Shown here in pieces: positions 18,399 to 28,121 of a stretch of 64,000 nucleotides of DNA. The notes under the pieces are model-generated. The model was not told the origin of the DNA. It saw nothing but the letters and a program-made list of their open reading frames with translations, and ran no database searches. The stretch comes from Novipirellula herctigrandis (GTDB lineage Bacteria > Planctomycetota > Planctomycetia > Pirellulales > Pirellulaceae). Made by a program: the position numbers and the translations under genes. The first letter of the stretch is position 1. Each line of letters begins with the position of its first letter. The stretch covers positions 5,676,107 through 5,740,106 of the forward strand of contig SJPJ01000001.1 of assembly GCA_007859835.1 (NCBI GenBank), in the 5' to 3' direction.

Positions 18399-18457
18399 GA
18401 CGCAGTTCTAGCCATTGGAACTGCGTCTATTGCTGCATCGTCTTAGGACGATTTTTT
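18399..18457 (+). terminator. Two hairpins ending in an intrinsic terminator
   Basis: A 10-bp perfect stem, GACGCAGTTC/GAACTGCGTC (18399-18427), is followed by ATCGTC-TTAG-GACGAT and a run of T (18437-18457). Another 8-bp stem, CGAAACTC/GAGTTTCG, lies at 18305-18325. The terminator is 63 bp before the DUF1559 start, so it could end the lipoprotein transcript or act as an attenuator. Confidence 0.75.
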
Positions 18458-18520
18458 CTACTAACGAGACCAACAAGTCGTTGGTTTCCGTCTTTTCGTT
18501 TTTCAAAAAGGTTCATTGTC

Positions 18521-19735
18521 ATGAAGGTTAAGCTTAGAAAGCGTGGCTTCACTTTGGTGGAGCTGCTAGTTGTGATCGCGATCATTGGCGTGTTGGTAGG
18601 GTTGTTGTTGCCAGCGGTTCAAGCCGCCCGTGAAGCCGCCCGTAGAATGAGTTGCAGTAACAATTTCAAGCAAATTGGCTTGGGAATTCACAACTACCAT
18701 TCTGCGTATAACCAGTTGCCCAAGCATGGATCGGGCACGTACGAATCGTCCGTGACGGTTGCTGCGAACAACTCGAAAGACCCACCGGGAAGCAATCGAT
18801 CTGACTTGTCAATTTTGGTTGGTTTGCTGCCTTTCATCGAGCAGCAAGCTTTGTGGGAGCAGATCAGTAACCCACTCGATAACGATGGTACAGGGCCGAA
18901 CATTGCATTCCAGGCATTCGGGCCGTGGCCTAATCGTTCGTTGGCAGAACACCTAGCGAACCCTTACGACCCATGGATGACCGAAGTCCCTTCGTATCGA
19001 TGCCCAAGTGATCCGGGTGTTGGTCTGCCTGCTCATGGTCGCACCAATTATGCGGCTTGCTTAGGCGACTCGGGAACCTTAAGTCATATCGGTTACATTG
19101 GTGACTGGGGTGGGATCTACAATAATGGATGGCCACCGATCGCCAATACGACTCTACGTGGTGCTTTTAAACCACGTTTGAAGTCCAGTTTCCGAGATAT
19201 TCTGGACGGACTTTCTAACACGCTTTTGATGGGCGAAATTATCACGGATCTTGGGGACAATGATAAGCGATCAAGAGCAGTTAATAGTCCCGCAGGTGAT
19301 CTGTGGAGAGCCAATGGACCGTTGTCATGTCGTCCATTCGTGGATCCGCTTCGGCCTCAGTTCTGGAATGATAACGGCAGCACTCCGTTTACGGGGGATG
19401 CGGAACAGCGACGTGGATCGAAATGGGCAATGGCTCGTCCTTTCTATACCGGTTTCTTAACTGTCTTAGGGCCCAACACCGAAGCATGCGTACAATCGAC
19501 TCAGGAAGGCGAAGGCAACACTTCGACCAGTAGTCGTCACCAAGGCGGTTGTCATGTGTTGATGGGCGATGGTGCGGTGAAGTTCGTAACTGATTCGATC
19601 GAAGCAGGTGACAACACGAGTACCCAAGTGCGAGTAGGTGGTGGATTTCTACCTCCAGGCTCAGCGAGCCCATTTGGCCTTTGGGGGGCTCTCGGGACTC
19701 GTGCCGCTAAAGAGACGATCTCCGAAGAACTGTAG
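18521..19735 (+). CDS. DUF1559 pseudopilin-like protein
   Basis: The 404-residue protein has a type IV prepilin-like leader (KLRKRG then FTLVELLVVIAIIGVLVG), predicted cleavage after G9, followed by RREAARR-type helix and the C-terminal H-x-G...DG block (HQGGCHVLMGDGAVKF). This is the DUF1559 or SBP_bac_10 family, greatly expanded in planctomycetes. Its function is not settled. It is very similar to the protein at 60267, including the RCPSDPGVGLP and GLWGALGTRAA segments. A strong terminator follows at 19775. Confidence 0.92.
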   Translation: MKVKLRKRGFTLVELLVVIAIIGVLVGLLLPAVQAAREAARRMSCSNNFKQIGLGIHNYHSAYNQLPKHGSGTYESSVTVAANNSKDPPGSNRSDLSILVGLLPFIEQQALWEQISNPLDNDGTGPNIAFQAFGPWPNRSLAEHLANPYDPWMTEVPSYRCPSDPGVGLPAHGRTNYAACLGDSGTLSHIGYIGDWGGIYNNGWPPIANTTLRGAFKPRLKSSFRDILDGLSNTLLMGEIITDLGDNDKRSRAVNSPAGDLWRANGPLSCRPFVDPLRPQFWNDNGSTPFTGDAEQRRGSKWAMARPFYTGFLTVLGPNTEACVQSTQEGEGNTSTSSRHQGGCHVLMGDGAVKFVTDSIEAGDNTSTQVRVGGGFLPPGSASPFGLWGALGTRAAKETISEEL

Positions 19736-19774
19736 TAAGTCGCCCAGAAAACGGTTGGACGACAATTAATGATT

Positions 19775-19831
19775 GCGGGTGGGATGGCGCTGTTCTTGCA
19801 GAGAACAGAGGCTTTACCACCCGCTTTTTTT
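19775..19831 (+). terminator. Intrinsic terminator after the DUF1559 gene
   Basis: Arms GCGGGTGG (19775-19782) and CCACCCGC (19817-19824) pair perfectly and are followed by seven T. An inner stem, CTGTTCT/AGAACAG, fills the loop. Of the 416-bp gap to the next gene (19736-20151), this is the only feature I can support. Confidence 0.88.
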
Positions 19832-20151
19832 GCGTGCTTCTGTCTAACATTGTGCGAGGATCTGTGTCGATCCAATCGTTCGTCAAACCTCCGGCTGAAT
19901 TGGGCGACGTTTTGTTGCCCCTATTCTTGTGGGGCTGGAACAAGCTCACCCACCGCAAATGGGGGTGTCTTGTATCGCAGTTTCCATCTGCCGGGGGCGT
20001 GAATTGACTATCGAAGTGTTCGCTCACGACCAAAGCGATATACTGTGGTTTGAAAACATGCCAATTTCAAATCAGATTCGGCAGCTTCAAAAGCAACGAG
20101 ACCCCTGGTCGATTGAACCTCTCCGCAAACCCTCCCGCCTCGGACATCACA

Positions 20152-23022
20152 ATGAAAACTCATTCATTCTATTCGGCCATGATAGTATGCGCTATCGCCG
20201 TTTCCCAAGCTTCCGCAGAAACCCCGAAGTGGGCAGTCGTTGTTTCACCCGCCGGTTCGGTTCAGCTGAAGTTGAACGGGAATGAAGCGGGATCGATTCT
20301 TCCTGGTCTGCACGAAGTGGCATGGGAACCCGCGACGTTCAAAGAGGGCAATTGGGGGCAAACGGTCGATGACGGCATCCATCGCGGAACGATCGCTACC
20401 AAAAGCGGAACGATTGTCGATGTTGAGCTACGGCTAGACGCGGAGAATCCGACTGCTCGCTTCGCGTATCGGCTCACACCAAGATCAGACATCAAACTCA
20501 ATAGCTTCTTCGTCAGTCTCACGTTACCGTCGGGCGATTGGGCCGGCGGTACATTCGAAGCTGATGATCATTTGGGGAAGCTGCCGGCCGAGTATGACAA
20601 GATGGCGTTGCGTTCGGGGCCAATAAAGTCGCTTCAGTTGAAAAGCCCCGATGGCGACTCGCTCGCTCTGAATGTTTCGCAAGGTACGTCGGTCCTTTTG
20701 CAGGATGACCGACAATGGGGGCAAACGTTTTCGATACGCGTTGGGCCTCGATTGGCCCAAGGCGAAGATTGGCCAGCCGGTGAAACGCTCTCGATCAACT
20801 TTGCTTTGTCTAGCAAAGATGGACTCGGAGTTGAAGAAGATGGACCGATCACGGTTGTACCGGGTAAGGATTGGTTGCCTCTCGACGTGACGCTCGACGT
20901 TGAACCAGGTTCAGCGATCGACTTCAGCACGGTCATCCCTCGTCATATGCCGGCCGGGAAATACGGTCGAGTCATTGCGAATTCAGAGGGCAAATTCGCG
21001 TTTGCCGATCAACCTAATGAACCGGTCCGTTTCTACGGCGTCAATCTTTGCTTCTCGGCTCACTACCTTTCGCACGAACTTGCCGACAAGCTTGCCGAAC
21101 GACTTTGGCGGTTGGGCTACAACGCGATTCGAATCCATCACTACGAGCGTGAGTTGATCCAACGTTCATCGCGCGACGGTCTAAGTTTCGATTTGGAAAA
21201 GTTAGACCAACTCGATTACCTATTTGCGGCGCTCAAGAAACGTGGCATGTACGTTACAACCGATCTGTTTGTCTCTCGTCCCGTCTCCAAATCAACGATT
21301 TATCCCAGCGAAAATGGAATCAATGAGCAGGGGAATGTCGGCATGGACGAGTACAAGATGGCCGTGCATGTGAACGATCGTGCCTTCGAGAACTTCAAGG
21401 CATTTAGTCGAACGCTTCTTGATCACGTCAATCCCTACACTCAACTACGGTATGCTGACGATCCGACATTGTCGTGGCTCAGTTTGGTAAACGAAGACAA
21501 TCCAGGGAATTTCATCGGTAAACTCGAAGGAGTGCAGAAATCTGATTGGCAAACCGCTTGGAATCACTGGCTTAGCGATCGCTATGGAGACCGCAAATCG
21601 CTGGTCGCCGCTCTTGGCGATCTTCCCGAGGATCACTCTCCGGCCAAGGGAAATGTTCCGCTGCAGAACGTTTATGCTGACACGTCCGCATCTGTAATCT
21701 TCAACGTCTTTCTAGCCGAAATCGAGCAAGACTTCTTCAATCGCACCAAGCAATTTCTACGGAAGGAACTGGGTTGCCAAGCATTGCTAACCGATATGAA
21801 TTCGTGGACCAATCCGATGCAAATGCAAGCGGTTCGCGACTCGTTCGATTATGTCGACGACCATTTCTACGTTGACCATCCAAAGTTCTTGGAGCGTTCA
21901 TGGTCGTTACCTTCGAGTTGTCCGAACACCAGCCCGATTGCCGAGGGTGCATCGGGTGGGCGTCGTTGCGCGTTCACTCGGCTATACGGAAAACCATTCA
22001 CGATTACCGAATTCAATTACTCCTCCCCAGGGCGTTTTCGTGGCGTAGGTGGTATTTTGACTGGGACGCTCGGAGCCCTTCAAGATTGGGACGGCTTGTG
22101 GCGGTTTGCCTATGCACACAACCGCGAAAACGTCGCCAAGCCCGGGCCGCTCAATTACTTTGATGTTTCCGCCGATCCGCTCAACCAAGCGGCGGAACGT
22201 GCCAGTCTATGCCTGTTTCTTCGTGGCGATATCGAGCCAGCACACCATGCGGTTGCGATCACTGCAACGCGAGAGCAGCTTCTTGATTCACCCACTAGTT
22301 CACGAGACAAGACGCCTTCGTGGGACGGTCTTGCCTGGTTGGCACGCGTTGGCTGGAAGGTCACTGGTCAAACTAACTCCAATTCCGAACAAGTGGTTCT
22401 CCCCATTGAAGGAGGCAAGATTGATCCGTTTGGAAGTGATGCAGGTAATCGCATCTTCCAAGGCATGAAGCAAATTGGTTGGCTTGATGTGAGCAACAGC
22501 ACCGAGCTAGACAAAAACCGTTTTCAGAGCGACAACGGCCAAGTGACAATCGATGCACCGGAGGACATGCTGACGCTTGATACCCCCAGAACGGCAGGTG
22601 GTTTCGCGCCCGCTGGCAAGCAAATCAACACGAAGGCAGCCACGATCGCAATCCAAGATACCGGTGCAACCGTTTGGATTAGCAGCCTCGATACCAAGCC
22701 GATTCGCCAAAGTAAGCGATTGCTGATTACGCATTTGACCGATCTGCAGAACACGGATGCTCGCTATGCGGATAAAGGCCGTAAAATATTGCTTGATTGG
22801 GGCCATTTGCCGCACTTGGTTCAAACTGGTCGAGCAATGGTGTCATTGCGAATCGATGATCCATCTCATGCCAAAGTTTACGGTCTTGCCGCCAGTGGCA
22901 AACGGATCAGTGAAATCAAGACGACCATCGAGGCGGGGCAACTTGTGGTTCCGTTGTCGGTTTCGGACAACGGAAAAGCACGGATGTTGTATGAAGTGCA
23001 AATTGGTGCGCCAGCTATTTGA
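20152..23022 (+). CDS. Secreted clan GH-A (cellulase-like) glycoside hydrolase
   Basis: The 956-residue protein starts with a signal peptide (MKTHSFYSAMIVCAIAV...ASAE). The N-terminal 280 residues look beta-rich. A TIM barrel follows (about 290-700), beginning FYGVNLCFSAHYL and RLGYNAIRIHHYE. The clan GH-A acid/base would be E448 (WLSLVNEDN) and the nucleophile E620 (TITEFNY). A beta-sandwich C-terminus completes it. The polysaccharide is not predictable. The start at 20152 is chosen by the signal peptide; an ORF extension to 20050 is unlikely. The 3' end overlaps the convergent CNNM gene by 8 bp. Confidence 0.8.
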   Translation: MKTHSFYSAMIVCAIAVSQASAETPKWAVVVSPAGSVQLKLNGNEAGSILPGLHEVAWEPATFKEGNWGQTVDDGIHRGTIATKSGTIVDVELRLDAENPTARFAYRLTPRSDIKLNSFFVSLTLPSGDWAGGTFEADDHLGKLPAEYDKMALRSGPIKSLQLKSPDGDSLALNVSQGTSVLLQDDRQWGQTFSIRVGPRLAQGEDWPAGETLSINFALSSKDGLGVEEDGPITVVPGKDWLPLDVTLDVEPGSAIDFSTVIPRHMPAGKYGRVIANSEGKFAFADQPNEPVRFYGVNLCFSAHYLSHELADKLAERLWRLGYNAIRIHHYERELIQRSSRDGLSFDLEKLDQLDYLFAALKKRGMYVTTDLFVSRPVSKSTIYPSENGINEQGNVGMDEYKMAVHVNDRAFENFKAFSRTLLDHVNPYTQLRYADDPTLSWLSLVNEDNPGNFIGKLEGVQKSDWQTAWNHWLSDRYGDRKSLVAALGDLPEDHSPAKGNVPLQNVYADTSASVIFNVFLAEIEQDFFNRTKQFLRKELGCQALLTDMNSWTNPMQMQAVRDSFDYVDDHFYVDHPKFLERSWSLPSSCPNTSPIAEGASGGRRCAFTRLYGKPFTITEFNYSSPGRFRGVGGILTGTLGALQDWDGLWRFAYAHNRENVAKPGPLNYFDVSADPLNQAAERASLCLFLRGDIEPAHHAVAITATREQLLDSPTSSRDKTPSWDGLAWLARVGWKVTGQTNSNSEQVVLPIEGGKIDPFGSDAGNRIFQGMKQIGWLDVSNSTELDKNRFQSDNGQVTIDAPEDMLTLDTPRTAGGFAPAGKQINTKAATIAIQDTGATVWISSLDTKPIRQSKRLLITHLTDLQNTDARYADKGRKILLDWGHLPHLVQTGRAMVSLRIDDPSHAKVYGLAASGKRISEIKTTIEAGQLVVPLSVSDNGKARMLYEVQIGAPAI

Positions 23023-23956
23023 TCAGGGGTTGCAGCAGTTGCCGTCTGGTTACGACGCTTCGCATTTCGCCTTGGCCATCATACAGGACTGCGACGACAC
23101 TGCCCGCGTCATAGAGTCGCAACAACACTTTCAAGTGTCGATCAGTGACTTTGCAGCGCACGACCGGTTTCATATCAACAACGGGTTGGGCTAAGCAAAG
23201 GTCGGAATATCGCAGAAAGCCAATGATTCGTCCGTGCCGTTGAACCAAGACAATCGGATGATTTCGACGACGTGCCTGATGCGTGGCAACCTTGATGTCA
23301 ACCGGTGCTTCGACCACAGCCAACCGTTGTGGTGGCACTCCGAAGGAGATAGCGGTTTGATTACCGACTTCGAAAAGGCTCTGAGCAAGTCCGCGTTGGC
23401 CCGCCGACAAAATGCCTGCGGCATGACCATCGCGAAGGACCTGATCTAATTCGCCACGAGCCATCGCTAAGCGAACTCGGAAAGGGGTCTCACCCGTAAG
23501 CAAGCGAAGTGCATTGCCAAGAAGACCAAGCACAATGGTGATCGGTACGAATAGGACCGTTGCGAACAGCAGGGCAGGGCGGGTTGCTTTTAACAAGCGA
23601 TAGGGAGCGTGAAAGAAGAGGTATTTCGGCAATAATTCCCCGAGCACGAACACGATCGGAGTCAGCAAAATCGGACCAGCAATTTCCGCGACCGAATTGC
23701 TTCCGAACAATATCACCATGGCCATCACCGTCGCGAACGATACCAAGTAGTTGGCAACATTATTGCCAACCAACATCGTCGCAACAAAAATTGCTGGATT
23801 GTTGAGAAGCCATACTAAGGCTCGGGCCGTTTGCGAACCGCTTAAACCATCGAGAACTAAACGGGTGCGTGAAACGCGATACATACCCGTTTCGCTGCCG
23901 CTGAAAAATGCGCTCAACAGGATTCCGACGGCGAAGATTGTGATAGCGACAATCAT
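23015..23956 (-). CDS. CNNM/CorC-like membrane protein with DUF21 and CBS region (smaller paralogue)
   Basis: The 313-residue protein has a DUF21-type membrane domain (about 1-135) with the family motif SAFFSGSETGMYRVSR and the acidic proline motif FVLGELLPKYLFF. A CBS-like region (about 175-310) follows. CNNM/CorC proteins take part in magnesium or other divalent-cation transport. The CorC/HlyC C-terminal domain of its neighbour is absent. Its ATG overlaps the stop of the upstream paralogue (4 bp), so the pair is translationally coupled and may form a heterodimer. Confidence 0.85.
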   Translation of the reverse strand: MIVAITIFAVGILLSAFFSGSETGMYRVSRTRLVLDGLSGSQTARALVWLLNNPAIFVATMLVGNNVANYLVSFATVMAMVILFGSNSVAEIAGPILLTPIVFVLGELLPKYLFFHAPYRLLKATRPALLFATVLFVPITIVLGLLGNALRLLTGETPFRVRLAMARGELDQVLRDGHAAGILSAGQRGLAQSLFEVGNQTAISFGVPPQRLAVVEAPVDIKVATHQARRRNHPIVLVQRHGRIIGFLRYSDLCLAQPVVDMKPVVRCKVTDRHLKVLLRLYDAGSVVAVLYDGQGEMRSVVTRRQLLQPLIK

Positions 23957-25248
23957 GATCTCACCTCCGGCGAATCGTCTGTATCGGGCGTATCGGCTGA
24001 CTTCGGGAGACTTACTTCAATCCAAACACCATTTTCAATCTCTTCGGTCACTTTCAATCGATATCGGTCTAGCGGCGCTTGGTCACCGACTCGGGGCAAT
24101 CGTTCATTGTGACGTTGAATCAACCCGGCGACTGTCGTAACGCCTTCTTCACGCGTGTCGATTTTCAGTCGTTTGGACAACGCTCGTGCGCTGACTGTCC
24201 CGAAGACGCGGTAGAGATCCTTTTCGATTTCCTGAATTGAGGCTTCACCGAGTTCTTCGTCTTCATGATCTCGCCTTGCCGTGAAGACGCGTCGAAGGAT
24301 ATCGGCGATCGTTACGGCGCCGAGGATTTCGCCAAACTCGTTCACGATCACCGCGACGCTACGGTCTTCGTCATTGAGTTGGTCGAAGACCTGTGACGCT
24401 CGAGCGGACCAGGGTGCATAGATGACCGGTTCCATCGCGCCGAGAAAATCATCCAATTGACTTGGACGCAAAAGTTTTACTGGTATCGCAGCAGTGATCT
24501 CGTCCCCCGTGGCGTTGGTAACCATTAAATATCCACCCGGTGGCGTTTCGGTCAATCGAGTGCCTGCAAGTTTCTCAGTCGGGCAGAGTTGTAGCTTGCT
24601 TCTCAGACGCATCAATTCGCCAACGCGGGTTTCGGACATCTCGACGAGTCCTCGTAGTACCATGCGTTCACGCTGCAATAGTGCGGCGTCATCGGTACCA
24701 AGTTCAATCGCTCGTTCGATATCCGCCAAATCAATTTCGGGTTCTGGGCGAAAAGATGGCCAAAGCAATCGGCCGACCGCCAAGTTGGTGGTTTTGACAA
24801 GCGGCAAAACGGGGCCGACAATTTTCACGGCTAAATCAAGCGGGAAGGCAACCAACAGGCAGATGCGTGATGGAGCGAGTACCGCGATACTCTTGGGCAG
24901 CATCTCGCTAAAGAAGATCAGAACCATCAGGCTACAAAGTGTAAATCCAACAGCAACCGAGGGACCCGCACTTGGGTCATGTTGAAGCCTCGCTCCGACG
25001 ATCGACGCGATCGCGAAGTAGGTCATGTTGATTAGCAGGTTCCAAAATAGAATTGCGGAAAGGAGTCGATCCGAATCGGCGAGCATTCGTGCTGCGATCC
25101 GCCCGGTCGGACCGGCCTTTTTTAGTCGCAATCGGTCGCGGTTGTGGAGTGAAAAGAACGCCGCTTCACTGCCACTAAAAAAAGCACTTAGCAAGACTAG
25201 CAATATCATCGCTAGCAGCCACATCCATGCTTCGGCAACCATGGTCAA
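23953..25248 (-). CDS. CNNM/CorC-like membrane protein with CBS pair and CorC/HlyC domain
   Basis: The 431-residue protein has a DUF21 domain (about 1-160: SAFFSGSEAAFFSLHNRDR, SEMLPKSIAVLAPSR), a CBS pair (about 195-325: DRSVAVIVNEFGEILGAVT) and a C-terminal CorC_HlyC transporter-associated domain (about 335-420). It is the full-length member of the pair. Known relatives export or sense Mg2+ or Co2+. Both ends overlap neighbours by 4 bp, which places it in the middle of a three-gene operon with an ABC-2 permease. Confidence 0.88.
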   Translation of the reverse strand: MTMVAEAWMWLLAMILLVLLSAFFSGSEAAFFSLHNRDRLRLKKAGPTGRIAARMLADSDRLLSAILFWNLLINMTYFAIASIVGARLQHDPSAGPSVAVGFTLCSLMVLIFFSEMLPKSIAVLAPSRICLLVAFPLDLAVKIVGPVLPLVKTTNLAVGRLLWPSFRPEPEIDLADIERAIELGTDDAALLQRERMVLRGLVEMSETRVGELMRLRSKLQLCPTEKLAGTRLTETPPGGYLMVTNATGDEITAAIPVKLLRPSQLDDFLGAMEPVIYAPWSARASQVFDQLNDEDRSVAVIVNEFGEILGAVTIADILRRVFTARRDHEDEELGEASIQEIEKDLYRVFGTVSARALSKRLKIDTREEGVTTVAGLIQRHNERLPRVGDQAPLDRYRLKVTEEIENGVWIEVSLPKSADTPDTDDSPEVRS

Positions 25249-27014
25249 GCGGAATCCTCCGCAGTCCCTCGGTCTTTCTCAAGCGACACATCAAATTCAC
25301 TCAGCGCCGGTATCATCATTGCAGCGGTCGTGAACCCGTAGCCAACAACCAACGGAAAGACGACAAACAAATGATCGGTTTGGAGTAAAAACTGTGTGAT
25401 TGCGTAAAACGTAATCAGCGGCAAGAAGAACGAAGCGACAAAAATGGCAGATGAAGGATTTCGCCAACCAAGTGATGCAAACAAAGCGGCACCACCACCA
25501 AGGATCATCACCAAGAAGGGGGCGAGTTGAAGTTGGAATGCACCGCGGAAGCTGACCATAATTGTCATGCAAATTGCGATTCCAACGCACAAGAAAAACA
25601 CGGTCCCGAGACTCGCTAAGGTCGCGGTTCGACCGGCCACATAATTAAGCCCTGAATGAATCCCGAGCATGGTCACGAAGACGTAAAGTATGATCGCGCC
25701 GACAAAGACATAGGTGGCGTTTTCAATTGTCATCACCCCGGTTGCGGCCATGTAGATCACAAGCGCAAGCGGTAGCAGAATCATCTCTTTCGCTACATAC
25801 AATACGCCGATCAGTTTCCCGAATACGAATTCGCTGGGTGAGATATCGGTCACAAGTAGCAAGTCCAAAGCCAACCCGTCACGTTCGCCGGTTACGGCAT
25901 TGACTGCTAACGCGTTCACTAGGACGAGACTGACCACTCCTAGGATTGCCAATGGTAGCGTGGCGGCCGGTAACGCTCGCCCGACTCGGCCAGCGGGTTC
26001 CATGGCGACGCCACTTTGAACTTGAAAATAGATCGCACCGGCGATCAAGAGAAACAGCAGTGCAAAGGCGACTCGGATGACGACGACTTTTCGCCCATAC
26101 GCCCAAGTGCAAATTTCTCGCCACAAGATCGGGTTCTTCCAAACCGATTTCGCTTGACGAACCTTCCAACTGGCAGGCTCCAAAACCGATTCGGCTTCCT
26201 CGGAAGTTTCTGGGGCCGGCGCTTTTAAACGGACTTCACGAGAGGGGTTCCAGACCCGTACCTTGGCGATGCCAAAACCCAAAATGACGGCGGACGACAA
26301 AACGGATACCAAGACGAACAAACCAATGCCGATTGCTGTTTCGTTTGACAGTGCGGCCAGTGGTGAGGCAGCTGCGAAAAGAGCTCGCGGTGGGCTCAAT
26401 GCCAAGTTGACGGTTTCAGGGAAAAGGCCGCTGAGGGAAACGAGTTCCCCCACCGCGATGTACATCAAAAGCAGCAGCACGGTCAGTGCAATCGCTTGAA
26501 ACGTCTTTTCTCGCCACAAGCCGACGACTGAGCCAATCGATCCCGCCAATACGATGGTGGCGGCTGTGACCAAAAAGACGCTCAATACCTGTTCTGGCGA
26601 CACGCCGCCCATGAGCGGCAGCACGAGGAACAAGGGGAGGGCACAGATGAGCATCGAAAGAGGCCCAAGCAGACTTGCAGCCAACTTTCCGACGACCACC
26701 TCGAAGCCACTGAGACGTGTCATCAGCAACAGAATCAAAGTCCTCCGGTCTTTCTCCTGTGCAACACTACTGGCGGCACCCACGGCGGCAAGGCTGCATA
26801 GAACCAACAATTGTAACGGGGATAGCAGCGCGAACATCCAACCGCCAAAGCGGGCCGAATCCGATGTGGTCAGCAACGAGCGAGAACCGTCGAGGACCAA
26901 ATAGCCGGTGCAAAGTAGCAGAAATAGCACCAGCACGTAGACACCTCGGCCGAGGTAGGTTTTGGGGCGTTTGGGGACAACGGTCGCTTCGCGATTAAGA
27001 ACAGGTCCGAACAT
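25245..27014 (-). CDS. ABC-2-type permease, two membrane modules
   Basis: The 589-residue protein contains about 12 hydrophobic segments in two blocks (about 20-245 and 310-565), joined by a cytoplasmic loop. The motif VAQEKDRRTLILLLMTRLS in the first half and VTGERDGLALDLLLVTD in the second are the conserved E-x-R/D...L-L-L blocks of ABC-2 transporters, so it resembles a fused duplication. No ATPase gene is adjacent. The partner may lie elsewhere. It is the first gene of the operon leading to the two CNNM proteins. Confidence 0.82.
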   Translation of the reverse strand: MFGPVLNREATVVPKRPKTYLGRGVYVLVLFLLLCTGYLVLDGSRSLLTTSDSARFGGWMFALLSPLQLLVLCSLAAVGAASSVAQEKDRRTLILLLMTRLSGFEVVVGKLAASLLGPLSMLICALPLFLVLPLMGGVSPEQVLSVFLVTAATIVLAGSIGSVVGLWREKTFQAIALTVLLLLMYIAVGELVSLSGLFPETVNLALSPPRALFAAASPLAALSNETAIGIGLFVLVSVLSSAVILGFGIAKVRVWNPSREVRLKAPAPETSEEAESVLEPASWKVRQAKSVWKNPILWREICTWAYGRKVVVIRVAFALLFLLIAGAIYFQVQSGVAMEPAGRVGRALPAATLPLAILGVVSLVLVNALAVNAVTGERDGLALDLLLVTDISPSEFVFGKLIGVLYVAKEMILLPLALVIYMAATGVMTIENATYVFVGAIILYVFVTMLGIHSGLNYVAGRTATLASLGTVFFLCVGIAICMTIMVSFRGAFQLQLAPFLVMILGGGAALFASLGWRNPSSAIFVASFFLPLITFYAITQFLLQTDHLFVVFPLVVGYGFTTAAMMIPALSEFDVSLEKDRGTAEDSA

Positions 27015-27339
27015 GTTGGTTTTTCAGAAATTAAGAACGTCGGTCCACTCGTTTGGGCCAATGAAAATACGGTATTCACGAGTTCAGGGGATGTAGATTA
27101 CCAAACCAACTGTGTGAGAGTGAGTAGTGTTGTTATCGGAACAATCGACATATTCTGTCGGGAACGCTGGCGTGTTGCATTTCTTTCGATTCGTTGCGTG
27201 TTAGCCGCCCGTTCCTACGCGCGTTAGCGCACTATTGTTTCATTAAATAGAGCCTATTACCGCATTTTCACGAAGCTCTTCACGCTTCCCGAACGCTCAC
27301 AAGCGTCTCATCGCCGAGAATTAGAAAGAGTCATCAATC
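27015..27339. other. 325-bp divergent intergenic region
   Basis: The region separates the ABC permease (minus) from the Flp pilin (plus). I see no gene, repeat or strong hairpin. Promoters for both operons should lie here. The pilin leader has a weak GAAAGAG ribosome-binding site. Confidence 0.5.
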
Positions 27340-27534
27340 ATGTCGAAAGCACCATTTATGAAGGGATTTCTGGCGTTTATGGCAGAAGAAGACGCCGCTA
27401 CTGCTATCGAATATGCCGTGATGGTAGGTTTGATTGTGGGTGTTTGCGTTGTTTCGGTGGAATATCTCGCTAGTAAGACGGAAGAAAGTTTCAATGCCTC
27501 AGCGGATGCCATTATCAACGGCACAGGAAGCTAG
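27340..27534 (+). CDS. Flp/Fap-type pilin
   Basis: The 64-residue protein has the Flp layout: a short leader, then EEDAATAIEYAVMVGLIVGV. The AIEYAVMVGLI core is a single hydrophobic helix, and the glutamate at +5 of the mature pilin is typical. Flp pilins form tight-adherence (Tad) pili. No TadA, TadB/C, RcpA or prepilin peptidase gene is present in the window, so assembly genes must be elsewhere. It is followed after 4 bp by the HAMP-like membrane protein. Confidence 0.87.
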   Translation: MSKAPFMKGFLAFMAEEDAATAIEYAVMVGLIVGVCVVSVEYLASKTEESFNASADAIINGTGS

Positions 27535-27538
27535 TCGG

Positions 27539-28036
27539 ATGAAATGGAAGAAAATGCCGGCGATTTCGACGCGAAAATATGTCGTCGCGGACCCGCATGT
27601 CCAAGGTGCGATCTTGCGTCGCGTCGGTCTATACGCATTGGCGGCGATCGCCTACTACAGTGTGGTTTTGTTCTTCTCAATCTACGCAACCGGCCGTGTG
27701 GGAACGACGACGGATCGATTGTTTGAATGTCTCGATGACATTATCACCTGGTTGCCCGGACTGTTCGTACTCGGACCAATCGCTGCATACGACCTTTTGA
27801 CGACTACCAACCGATTCGCTGGCCCTATTTGTCGTTTACGAAGGGAAATGAAGATGTTGGTCGATGACGAGAGTCCCCGTGAATTGACGTTCCGAGAGAA
27901 CGATCATTGGAGCGAAGTCGCCAAACATTACAACGAACTACGCCAAGAGTTGCTTGAGCTTCGCGCCGAGTCGGCCCAAAACGGCGGTCGCCATAAGAAT
28001 AATCTCAACGAAGAAATGGCCGAAGTGTTGATCTAA
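27539..28036 (+). CDS. Membrane protein with HAMP-like segment
   Basis: The 165-residue protein starts at the ATG at 27539, with GGAAG upstream at a suitable distance. It has two transmembrane segments (about 27-50 and 64-85) followed by a HAMP-like region (PICRLRREMKMLVDDES...LRENDHWSEVAKHYNELRQEL) ending in a coiled coil. No kinase or methyl-accepting output domain follows, so it is a two-TM HAMP stub. Planctomycete proteins like this often sit in operons. Proximity to Flp suggests a sensory or scaffold role in pilus function; this is inference. Confidence 0.7.
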   Translation: MKWKKMPAISTRKYVVADPHVQGAILRRVGLYALAAIAYYSVVLFFSIYATGRVGTTTDRLFECLDDIITWLPGLFVLGPIAAYDLLTTTNRFAGPICRLRREMKMLVDDESPRELTFRENDHWSEVAKHYNELRQELLELRAESAQNGGRHKNNLNEEMAEVLI

Positions 28037-28121
28037 ACAAATCGCACGCCGACCAAATCTGTGTCATAATCTCCTCCGTACGCATGACACCACTCTTCCC
28101 CCGCAGTACGGGCTCTTCTGA

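Noticed and set aside
20050..20151. Upstream extension of the clan GH-A glycosidase
   Set aside because: The signal peptide begins at 20152; the extra 34 residues lack a ribosome-binding site.
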